Positions 1 to 10,800 of a stretch of DNA of 64,000 nt are shown here, piece after piece. The position numbers and the translations under genes were made by a program. This stretch comes from Colius striatus (Eukaryota > Chordata > Aves > Coliiformes > Coliidae). The notes beneath the pieces were generated by a model. The model ran no database searches. It saw only the letters and a program-made list of their open reading frames with translations, and was not told the DNA's origin. The DNA lies in assembly GCF_028858725.1 (NCBI RefSeq), contig NC_084767.1:1787501-1851500 (forward strand). Direction: 5' to 3'. Position 1 is the first letter of the stretch, and every line of letters begins with the position of its first letter.

Positions 1-365
1 AAACGTCAAATGGAATGAAAGGAAAAGCAGCCCAACATTGATTTTAATGAACATTTTAATGTTATGTATAACAGAACATTATGAATACAATGGGAACAAA
101 GTTTTATCAATTTAATAATAAAAAAGAAATCCAACATAAGAAAAGGGAGGCAATAAATTTCATACCTATAGGATAGTGCTTAGTCTTAATAATATTCCCA
201 GCTTGTGAATGTAACAATGTCTTTGTATCCCAGGTTCTAGAACCATGATTCGTGTAACTTAAATGCAGGATTACAGGAAAAAGGAAAAACAAAGATCCCA
301 AAACCCTCAGTTCATTCGTTTGCTTTCAGTAAATCAGTCAAATCTTTCGACTGCTACAGGTTTCC

Positions 366-371
366 TTTATT
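366..371 (-). terminator. Candidate poly(A) signal AATAAA in CLINT1 3'UTR
   Basis: A canonical AATAAA hexamer lies on the minus strand about 1075 nt after the stop. It is the only AATAAA I find between the stop-proximal group and the window edge. Downstream GU-richness is not obvious, so use is uncertain. Confidence 0.4.
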
Positions 372-372
372 A

Positions 373-386
373 ATATATATATATAT
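373..386. repeat. (AT)7 dinucleotide tract
   Basis: Seven uninterrupted AT units lie within the CLINT1 3'UTR, right beside the AATAAA at 366-371. It is short but could be length-variable. Confidence 0.85.
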
Positions 387-1398
387 TTGACTCCTCTATT
401 GGATTCCACAGCTGCTACTGCCATATTTACACAAAAGAATCACCGAATGTTGTATAAAAGCTGAGATCCAATGCTGCTGCACGAGGCAGGGTTATGGATT
501 TACATAACTTCAGTGTAATTCACCTTGTTAAGTCTCGTTTTGCCTTTTGACTGCTGCTGATGCCCCAAACCAGTGGCTCCCTCGGGATCCTGACAGCACA
601 AAGGCCACCAAGTGCCACTGTAAGAGAACTGCAAGAAAGTGCATTTTCTGGGGTTTAGTCTTTTGAAAGGAAACCTTCCAGCAGTCCTTGATAAAGCTTC
701 TCCAAGGCTTGCACTGGATATCAGTTATAACAACACAAACATGTTAAGACCCCAAAAACCTGTTGATCACCAAATTGCTGAGAGAGGATTTTTTTTTTAT
801 AATAAAAATTTGGGTAACACAGCAGTGTGGCTGGAACATTAGCAAAAGTATATATACATTCCAGGTCCCTTTGAATTAGCCATAATCACATATGTAAGCC
901 ATTTTTGGACAAAAATATATATTCTTATAAAAAACTGATCATAGTACTCGAGTGACTTCAACTGTGGACTCGGTGGTAGTAAAAGGAATGATCTGATTAT
1001 GACAAAGTGATCAGGGAGAGGAAGGGGGAAAGAAAGTCAAGCTCCTCAAGAAAAAAAGAAAAGTATAAAATTAGATTCAAACATTTTTACCCAACCCCCA
1101 TTCCAGACTTCCATCAAGTCTCAAAGTTAAAACTGGTTCTTCTACGTAGGAAAGGTGGGTTTTTTTTGATGGTCTCCATACAAATTATTCTGCAAAATCA
1201 TCTAACATATTCCTTAGAAGAACCTTTCGCCTCGCCAGAATTTGACTACTAGTTATTTCATCACTTAGAAAATAGCTTTTGGTTCTTTATGTAGACGCTT
1301 TAACTGATAAAGAGGAAAAAAAAAAGTATTGATCAGTGTTTTCAATCCCTTCCCCAGCTCTATTTGTGCAGCTAAAAATCCTTCATTCAGTCTGCTCA

Positions 1399-1448
1399 TT
1401 TATTTCATTTTTTAATTTCATTTTCTTTATTATTTTACAATCTTTATT
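1399..1448 (-). terminator. Cluster of three AATAAA hexamers at the CLINT1 stop codon
   Basis: Minus-strand AATAAA occurs at 1443-1448, sharing bases with the TAA stop, and again at 1426-1431 and 1399-1404. If used, they would give a 3'UTR of only tens of bases. A long 3'UTR is usual for this gene, so these may be silent or minor sites. Confidence 0.35.
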
Positions 1449-1805
1449 TGCTAAAATTGGCAAAATTTGCAAAGGCATCTTGCTTGGGTTGTACAGTCCC
1501 AGGAATCAGAGAGGTCATCGCGATGTTGGGTATCCCCATTCCTATTGTGCTCGTCAGCCCCATTCCGGTGGCCGGCACTCCCATGTTCATGTTCATTCCC
1601 ATCATTCCCTGGTTCATCATCGGGGTGGGCCCCAGGGAGGTCATTCCCATCATCCCAGACATCACGTTGGGCATTCCCATCCCCACGGGAATGGGCCCTC
1701 CCATCAACGGGCTCGTCTGGGCTCGAACGGGCATCATGTTGGGCTGAGAACTGATGGTCACGGCTGCAAAGTTTTGAGTCATGACATTCATGGGTTGTTG
1801 CATAT
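1444..1805 (-). CDS. CLINT1: CLINT1 terminal coding exon 12 (Met/Gly-rich C-terminus, residues 531-650)
   Basis: The exon starts [13 protein letters not shown], continues through a low-complexity Met-Gly-Pro segment ([18 protein letters not shown] and similar), and ends [15 protein letters not shown] followed by TAA. The FANFANF ending is conserved in CLINT1. Relative to the human protein as I recall it, a short LIP insertion precedes GTVQPKQ. The acceptor is CTTTTCTGCAG. The stop codon is embedded in AAATAAA, so a poly(A) hexamer overlaps it. Confidence 0.97.
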
Positions 1806-4800
1806 CTGCAGAAAAGAGAGCAGGAGGCAAAAAAAAAAAATCATTCACGAGAACCTGCTGCTGAAGGTGCTCATGTGATTTAAGCAACTTTTGTGGTAAC
1901 AGCTGCGAACAAAGACAAAATGGTCAAACCTAGAGCTATTTCACTTGTTTTCCTATTTTCTGTATGAAGACTAAGGAAACTTAAAGAGTATTTTATTTTA
2001 TGCTACTATGCATATTCTAGAGAAGTTCTAGAGGTGATTTTTGGGCTTTCTCAAGATATAGCCACGGTGCAAACCCTATAGTCAAAACTTGGACTGACAG
2101 CAGCCTCCTCGCATGTCAGTCTCCATGTAGCAAACATCACCTGCCTCGTCTCCCTTGCAGGAGCTTAGGAAACAATTGGGAGTAAATGTAGTAAAACACT
2201 AACTGACAGAACTCTCCACCTCCAATAAAACCTCCTGAAGACATGCAGGGCTCAGTCTGCGTGCAAAGTAGCGCAATAACCACTCACTTTGTTGCTGCAT
2301 CATGTTCAGCGATGGCTGCTGGGGTTTGGAAGGCTGCATCCCAGGTACTAAATTGTCCAAACTGATATTTACACTGGGATCTGACCAGGTTGAGGGTAGA
2401 GTTTTGCTTGCATTCTTCTGGACTATCTCTGTGCTTGCATTATAAAGAGGGTTAGGCTTCGGTATCATAGTGTTCACGTTCTGCAGAGGCTAAAAAAAAC
2501 AAGAGAAAAGTTTGTTGGGAAACCATTTACCGACAGGAATCAGGACTGAACAAGTGCTAAGTTTTCTACAGAACACAATAAAAAGCCAATGAGCTTTTTA
2601 GCCAAGAACTTCAGCTCACTCAAGGCAGCATTGCCAGGTGCCGTGAGACCATTAGAATGGGCACAAGGAGTGTTTTGTAAGCTCCCAGATCACTATGTGG
2701 AACAACAGTGATCATCTGCAGTTCAGTTTTGAACTCAAAGATGCTAATGCTTTTCCTCCTAACACCAAGGTGACTCGTTACAGTTCCAAGAACACTCTCC
2801 ACTGAAGGAGGCACCTCTGTGCTTTGAAGAGCAGACCAGTCCTCATCTCCATCTACTTGAGGCTGGAAACCTGTAACATTCTGCCGAGAATGGCTTTAAA
2901 ACACCAACCTTGTCTTCCCCAGCAAAGCAGCTCCACTTCCTGAACAACAAGGACCAGCTGAGAGAGGACTGGCTTATAAAATGAGGCTTTTCAAGAACAT
3001 TCAGTACCTTTTCTTTTTAGAAGGCCATTCAGACATCTTTGGACTAAAACTTCCTTACAAAATGCTGACCACAGCACCTGAACATAGACTCCAGGGGTGG
3101 GCTGGATTAACTTCCAGTGTTGTGGTTAAGGAGAAGGCAGAAGATTAATTGAGGACAGCCACTAGCAATCTGTACAAACAGCAGCCTACCTGTGACCTCG
3201 ACATGGGTAAACTGACACCCACAGTGTTGGTGCTCATCATACAGAAATCCATACTTTGGGAATTGGTCATGGTTGTCTGGGAGGGGCCCATCAAATCAAA
3301 GAGATCAGTGGAATTTGTAGCAGCTGGAGGCTGGCCAGAAGGTGGCTGTGGGCTACCGAAGAGCTCTCCAGCTGGCTGCTGTGCCGTGCTGCTGAAGAGC
3401 TCTCCAGATGAAGCACTGGGACAAGGAGAAGCTTGGTTGAAGGCACTCCAGTCACCAAAGTCTCCATTTCCACTTGTTGCCGTACCTGAAAGACAGACAA
3501 GGGTGTGGGAGGAAGACGGAGAGAAGAGGGCGGGAGACTTAGAGAAAGACACTGAACGAATGCCATATTCTGTGAACTGAAACAAATGAGAGCTGATCTG
3601 TGTCCGTCCAGATTAGCATCTGCAGGTAGAACCTCCATCTGGACATCATTCCCTCTCATGAATATTCCAACAATTTTAACAAGGTAGCAAAGGAAACACG
3701 AAACACCCACCCTTAGAAAGGAGAAGGAGGTTTGATAACGCATCACCTGTGTGTGCAAGACAAGTAGGGATGGGTTTTCTTTAGCTGCAATACAACTGGA
3801 AGATAACTTAAGGAGGGACTGCAGGCTCTAGTCAAAACAACAGCTAGAACTTTGATAATATTTATCAACTTTTTATATCAGTGCTCTAGTACTTGCCCAG
3901 AGAGCAGCTGTGAGGAACGAGCCACTTGATAAAGCAAATTCCACGACGATAAAACACAACTACTTCAAAACTTGACTGCATACCATTAGCAGTTCTTTGT
4001 ACAAAACAATGCCGAGGGAAGTAAAACCCAGAACTTTGAAAGCAGGTTGCCAGGGAATTCCTATTTGGGTTGATAAAGAGTAATTTCTCCCCACCCCGTG
4101 AAATGCTCATGTTTCCTAAATTTGATTCCTGAACTAAATGCCTTGGCTTGAAGGAAAAATTCAATCCTGTACCTAATAATTCTCTCAGCAGAAGCTCTGT
4201 TGAACTTAAATGCTGTTTCACTTCAATATACCAGGGTTTTTGTAGACAAACATTGAAATGAAAGCACAGCAACTTACAGCTCCCTCTGTATCTTACTGTG
4301 AAGAGCCAAACAGTGCAAGCTGTTTGTGTACAACTGCAGGGGCACCTATTCCAGCATCACAGATGTCCAGAGACACAAACCAGTGAACTGAGAATATGTC
4401 ATAACCTTTGAGTCAAACAGGAGGAGATGTTATCTTCCCTAAAAACACATGTTTCTCTATTAACATGAAAAGGGTTACTTCACAGGAGTGATAGGGAAGG
4501 GAAGCTTACAGAAACATCTACTGGAGATGCTAAAGATGAAGCCATGCCATTTTAACAAGCTCTGATACACAGTACATCTTGCTCCCAGTCTGGGCAAGTA
4601 CAGGTGAGCTGTTTGATTATTAGTCACTGATAGACTTTTCGTACTTCAGTCAAGCCTCAGGCAACGCCATTGCCACATGAAATGGACTCAGCAGTCAGTT
4701 AAATAAACCCCTTCAATTTGTTTAGGTAAGCAAATGAAGACTCAAACACACAAAGCTGAGGGGGGCAGATCCAGTGCCAGTTTCCACTTCCTAACCAATG

Positions 4801-7800
4801 CAATGGCTATTTTTATCATGGCCATCCATAGCAATTTTCCTACAAATGGGTCTTACCCACTCGAAAGGTAACAGCAGTAGTCTTTTGTACTCCATGTGAA
4901 AAACAATTGTCAACACACACCCTCAACCTTTAGTCATCTTTACCTTCATCAACACATTAGAATTAAAAGAACAGCGGAAGAGTAAATCTGTTCATAAAAT
5001 CCAAGCATTGGCAACAACTTCAGTGCATGAAGTGGACTCATATTCATTAGCTTAGGGCTTTCCTAGGACATTTGCTTTGATCTCCCTCACAAAAAGGGGC
5101 TATATTAGAATGTTTCAATTAGTATCACATATTAAAAATTAAAACCTACTTTAAATATTCCTGATAGATAAGTAAATGCTGAGTGTGCTGCTTCTCTGTT
5201 CAGACCTGGGCACTGAGCACCAATAATGGAAGTGGGGGTAAAAGGGATAAGGTTTTGCCCCTTCAGTAGAACTTCAAAGATGATTAATCAAGAAGGAAAA
5301 GATTCCTAGAGGGGCTTACGCTGTTCAGGAATGATTAATCATTTCACAGGACTCCTTGTCCCTTGCATAATGGTGATTGGAATAGATTAATCATGTTAAT
5401 GCAGATAAAGGATCGTATCAATTTAGACTGTATTAGCACACAAATTATTTGCATAGTAGGCGGCTTTGTGTTTGCAAAACAACTTGGTTTTGACTAAGAA
5501 GGCCTGTAAAATAACTAGAGCAGTTCTTTCCTACCAAACAAATTAAAGGTGCATTAGCCAATCCATGGCTAGTTTTCCCAACACAGCAAAACAAAGGAAG
5601 AGGTATAAACAATGCTGACTAAAAGCTGGCTGGCAGGTAGGTTTGCTAATCAACCTCTTTGCTACTCTTTGCTTATTCTGGACTTGACCCTACACCCTTA
5701 CTATGAACCCCTGGTGACAAACACCACTGCTGCCCAAACGACCTCCACAAAAGACATCAGCCAGCTCCCTTCACTCTGTGTTTGTGTGCAGCACTGGTGT
5801 GTCTGGGTAGCACTGTAAGGCTCCCAAACATGCTCTGCCTGAAGAAGACAGATGACTTTAGGCAGCTTCCCAGTGTGTGTGTATGTGTATGTATATTTCA
5901 GCCCTATCTGAAGGGTGATGTTTGTCAGGCAGTGGCCATGTCTACCTAATGGCTCCTATACTGCATGCAGAATGACCACAGACACACTCCCCCCACAACC
6001 AGGGCAAAGCTGAGCGCTGGCCCACCAAGCCTCACTGAAATCTTGCTCTTGTGACTGACAGGATCTCATTTATGCCTGACTTTCGGTATCTTTTCTTTCA
6101 TAGGCTTGAAAGAGACTGTAATAAATTGTTATTCAGCCAAACTAAAGTCTTGGTCAGCTTCACCCCACAAATGCACATCTGCAGCTCGGAAGGCATCGGT
6201 GAGGTTGCAGTGTGTATGAAAGACAGAACTTGACTAAACTCCTCTGCAGCAGATGAGGCCTTCCAGCGGGAACCCTGGCACCATGGAGAGCTCTGGTAAC
6301 AGCCTGCCTTGGGCTCCCTGTGTCACATCATCTGACAAGGCCAACAGAGTAGTGTCAAAGCAATTACAAACATTTTATTAAAAATACCTTAGGAGCAGGT
6401 GGGAGGTGAGGATTTAGGGATTCCTATTTTATCACAAGTGGGCTGAGATTTTCCACTGAACATGATCTCTTTTGCTGTGATTCAGCTTCATTTAATTTAC
6501 TGCCCTGCTCAATATCATTGAAGTTCTTCAGACCAATCTGAAGCCTCTGCACATGTCCAGAAGTTATAAACAGCAGCATGAAACCCTCCTAACAACTTTT
6601 TAGTTCACAGTATTATCACAAGCAAGCAAACCAGACTACTAAGCACCTCAAGCAAGTGTTTTTCACCTCTAGCCCACCACAGCAGCTTTTTTCTTTGACT
6701 TAACAATACCCACCTCTGTCTGAAAAGCTTGCAAACTGTTGAAGCTAGTAGAAAAATGACTGCTTTTTATTGCATATAAAATAGTTGAATAACCTTACAT
6801 GAACCACTTGGAAGACTATGATGATTAATAATCTTAGTGGTTCTATCACTACAGCCAATTTTCCAATCACTTTGGAAACACAGACACTGTCACCGTGAAG
6901 CATCCATCACTGTTGAACTCCAATTAAAACAGCTCCTTGCTCACAGCTGCAAAGGACTCTTTTCTCAATCATCCATGAGCACCCTTCAGACAGCATTTAG
7001 ACCCACACTTGTTTATTTCAGGTTTTTCTTTTCCACTCCAGGATTCACACCTTGTTTCAGCGCATTTCCAAATTAGATTTGGAGCTATGTTTTAGGTCTT
7101 ATAGACCTATGGTATTAGGTGAACAGGGATGTATTTGTAACCCCTGCTAACCTGAAATAAAGTTGATGAAAAGCTCCAGGTCCAGTGAGACACGTGCTGT
7201 GCCAGACAGCAGGTATCTTCCTTAGTGCAGCACTTGTGGTCCGGTTACATCAGCACAGTTTGCTCTAGAACGGGAAGCGACTCTCAATAATGCCACGTGG
7301 CACCCCTTCCCCTCCTGCTGCCCGCAGAACAGCACCTCAATCTGTAAATTAATCCTACCTTGAGATGGTGGGAAACTCGCTGAAGCAGCAGCTGAACTAA
7401 AATCAGCAAATCCTCCAAATGGGTCACTCGATCCACCTAGAAACAAGGAAGCCAAATACTGTTACAGGACTGTTCAAAGAGCCACTGCAACAACTGCAGC
7501 GGGATTTACCAAGAATGGCTGCTACGCCGGATTTATTGATTCTGCTCCCTAAGTCAGCTCCGTTTGTCCTGCTCATCACCACGCTGGATTTATAGAAGCC
7601 TGAGCAACGATAAACTGGATGATTTCCAGCTGCCTTACAGATCTTGCAACTTTGTTTTCCTAGGGAAGAACTAAAAGATATCGGTTTTTGCTATGTCTAA
7701 AAGTAAATGTAGAGAGATGAAACAGGTTAACAAGTTTTTAACTAGTGAGAGATGCTACTAGTTTGGTAAAATAAAAGTTTGTAAAACTTAAAACTCTGGA

Positions 7801-10800
7801 AGCATGATATATAAAAGCCCAACATTCTTACTGTTAATTTCTTATGCTTACTATGAAAAATTACATGTCGCCTTGCATTTAGTTTTTGTGTTCCTTAAAG
7901 CATGAATGACTCTGCAATGATCCTGGAGTGGGAACTCAAGGACAGAGCTCACATTTGTGTTCATTTTTTTATAAGTTTGCTTCCTTTCTGCAGCAGAAAC
8001 ATTAGGTTTTCCAACCAGCAGTTTGGATACAGGGTATGAATTATTCACTTCTCAACACAGCACACTAACAGTTTTTTTCACACACGCACACAAAACAAAG
8101 CCAAAGGTATAAAAACAGAAGACAGATTTAAGAACCTGACTGGAAAGCTGCTTTTTTAAAAGAAAAAAAAGTTTCTTTAACTAAATCATGCAGTGATTGT
8201 TGATACTGCTTAAAGTAGGTATTCCAGTGGCCTGTGAAAGCCAAGGAGCTGACCTTATTTGTTTGTCCTCAAAGACTTCACCTCCAAGCAGTCCCGCCCT
8301 AAGAAGCAGCCGCGGCCGTTCAATTATTTTGCTTTTAGTGTTCTGCGTACATTATATAGGTTACATCACAGCTGCTTAGCCTGCAGTGCTTAGGAACCAG
8401 CCAGGTGGGACTGGAACATCTGTGCTGCACTCAAACACCACCAGGGACAGCTTCCAACATCTGGTGCCATTTTGGAATTGTCTTATCGCTGCAAGACACT
8501 CTGCCCCATCTGCTGCTCTCAACTGGGTTAATTAAGCTAGAACCATCTCCTTTTTAATAAATGGCTAGCAGTAATAAAAGGAACCATTCACTTTCTAATA
8601 CATGTGTACTTGCATTTCTCTTTAGTGTTATTTTACTGTAGGCACTGCCAGGAAGGCGACTGTTCTTGCAAGCGGAAAGTCCTCTGCGTGCCGAACACAC
8701 GGCATGTGATGCAACCCTCCAAGAAGGGGCCACGAGGGCGGCCTCTGACTTCTCCGAAACACAGCACTATTGAAATCCTTTTACCACCTTTTCAAGAGCG
8801 AGAAGACTTCACACCAAGTTAAGAAATGCCTTTCACACAAATTCCAAAGCGATTTAATAAGCATCTTACATCTGTTTACACGTGAGTTTTATACTGACCG
8901 CAGCCTGAGCTTGAAGAGGGGTCAGACAAGCCAGTGAAACACCCTTCTGATCATGTTTACTTTGCCTACTGCAATGAACAGTTTCAAATCTTTGCCCCCC
9001 ACCCTGCCCCCATCACACGTGTCCTTACAGAGTTCAGAACAGGTTAATGGTTTGAGGGCTTATATCGCAACGAGCAACACTGATGACACTCTCAACCCCA
9101 TCCTCCAGAAAAAAAAAGAAACCAAATCAATGCTCTCATGCTATGCCTGTTATCCCTGGGCCCTTTGACAAAGTATCTAGGGACTAATTTAATTTTAAAA
9201 ACAGAGCTAGGTTCAAACTCAAAACCACCCCTTAACATTTTCAGTCAAGACAACTTTTCCTCCACCTCTATTGCCTGCTCAAATGAAACCGAGTTCCAGA
9301 GAGAGGTGGCAGACCTTCAGCTGAATGCAGTACCTCTCTAAAGAAAGGAATAATCACCAGCTAAGATTAAAGAACCTCATCTCCAGTAATACCAAAAAAT
9401 TACTCCCAGCAGGTCTAACCACAGATTCTGTATCTTCTCAAACAGATTGCTGCTCCTTTATGGCAACCAACCACCCCCCTCACGTACAAATTGCGTGGCT
9501 TGAGTAATGTGTAAACCCCCCCTCCCCAAGCCTCACCAACCTCCTGCCACATCTCTGCACCTGAAAATACACAGATAAGCAAATTCCGAGTTCCCTGAAT
9601 TCACATGACTTCCCTGCCAGTTCCTTCACAGGACAGATCAAAGGCTGCGTTTGACCCTTTCCCTGTGTCTTGCCTGACACTGGGAATGTTCCCACACCCT
9701 GTGCTGCAAGGAACAGTGGTCATAACAAGTGACCTGCACGTCAAGGACAGTGCTAATCTTCTCAACATGAGCTATCCTCAAAGATTCCCATGCGAGATCT
9801 GTCACTACAAATGAACCCTTTCCATCTGCCTTCCCAGGTCAGCAAAAAGGTTATTTAGCAGGACCAGCTGGTGATGTGCCTCCCCTCAACATCATTTCTA
9901 AATGCTGCTTTGGAAAAAGAAGAAAAAAGGCAAAAAGAAAAAAGGCTTGCTACAGCAAAGAACCAAACTGATGAAAGACTCCAATGAAGTGCAATATGGA
10001 GGCTGCTATCGTTCTGTTTGAAATAGAGGAAGGCTCAATTTGGAGTGGAATCATCTATTCTCAATGTTCTTTTATCTTTATACATAAATCTAAAAAAATA
10101 CAGGTATAAAAATAAAAGTCTCTCATCTCTTTCCCCGTAAGAACTGGATAGGAGAAGTTTCAGTAGTGATTTGGGGTAGTGGTTCTGATTCAGAATCTTA
10201 ACGCTCCACAGAAACATGACAAGTCCAACGTACAACGAATACCTTTGTACATGACATTAATAAAGGAGAACATAATACAAAGTAAGCCTCTCTTTGAATT
10301 TGGGAGCATTTGTGCATGAAAGAACAGATGTCTAAATTAATTTTATTCCTTAACCCTGAGGAATTAACACACATTTCAGAGCATATAAACTTTGTACTTA
10401 TTTTTGGGAAAGTAGATAAAGTTTTAAGGATCTCCCAGAAATAAGAAAGAAAAGACCGAGATGGCTCTTACAATTTCCCTCTTCTCCAAGAGAGTTTTGG
10501 TCTATTTCACATTCTATTAATTACTTACAGAGGTATCATTTTGGTAACCTAGTGATGGGAGGAACCCTGTCATATAGAAAATACTCAGTGTGACATGAGT
10601 TCCTGCTGCCACACACCCAGAAGTGGCATAATGTCAGACATAAGCAAGAGTAGTGGCTACATACTCATGAATGCAGCCACCTTGCCACATGCGTGGGCCT
10701 CAGTCACCACACTGACATGTTCTGCTACAGTCTCTGTGATTCATATATTGTGTTTAAAACAAAGACTGGAGCCGAGTATCTGCTGTCTCCAAGACACATA

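Larger units (their letters stand above)
1..1443 (-). other. CLINT1: CLINT1 3' untranslated region (continues past the left edge or ends near it)
   Basis: This is the sequence downstream of the CLINT1 stop on the minus strand. Minus-strand AATAAA hexamers occur at 1443-1448 (overlapping the stop), 1426-1431, 1399-1404 and 366-371; ATTAAA variants occur at 43-48 and 55-60. The true end cannot be fixed without transcript data. It is AT-rich with homopolymers (for example 1159-1167 and 787-799) and an (AT)7 tract. No coding potential is convincing here. Confidence 0.75.
3486..7358 (-). other. CLINT1: CLINT1 intron 9
   Basis: This 3.9 kb intron contains a GT/TA-rich patch at 5872-5896 and three palindromic GATTAATCA sites at 5281-5393 (listed separately). 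No CR1 or coding sequence is seen. Short open frames here lack family resemblance. Confidence 0.92.

Noticed and set aside
1336..1878. His-rich and other plus-strand open frames opposite CLINT1 exon 12
   Set aside because: They are antisense shadows: repeated Met codons (ATG) read as CAT (His) on the other strand, and the low-complexity exon lacks stops in several frames.
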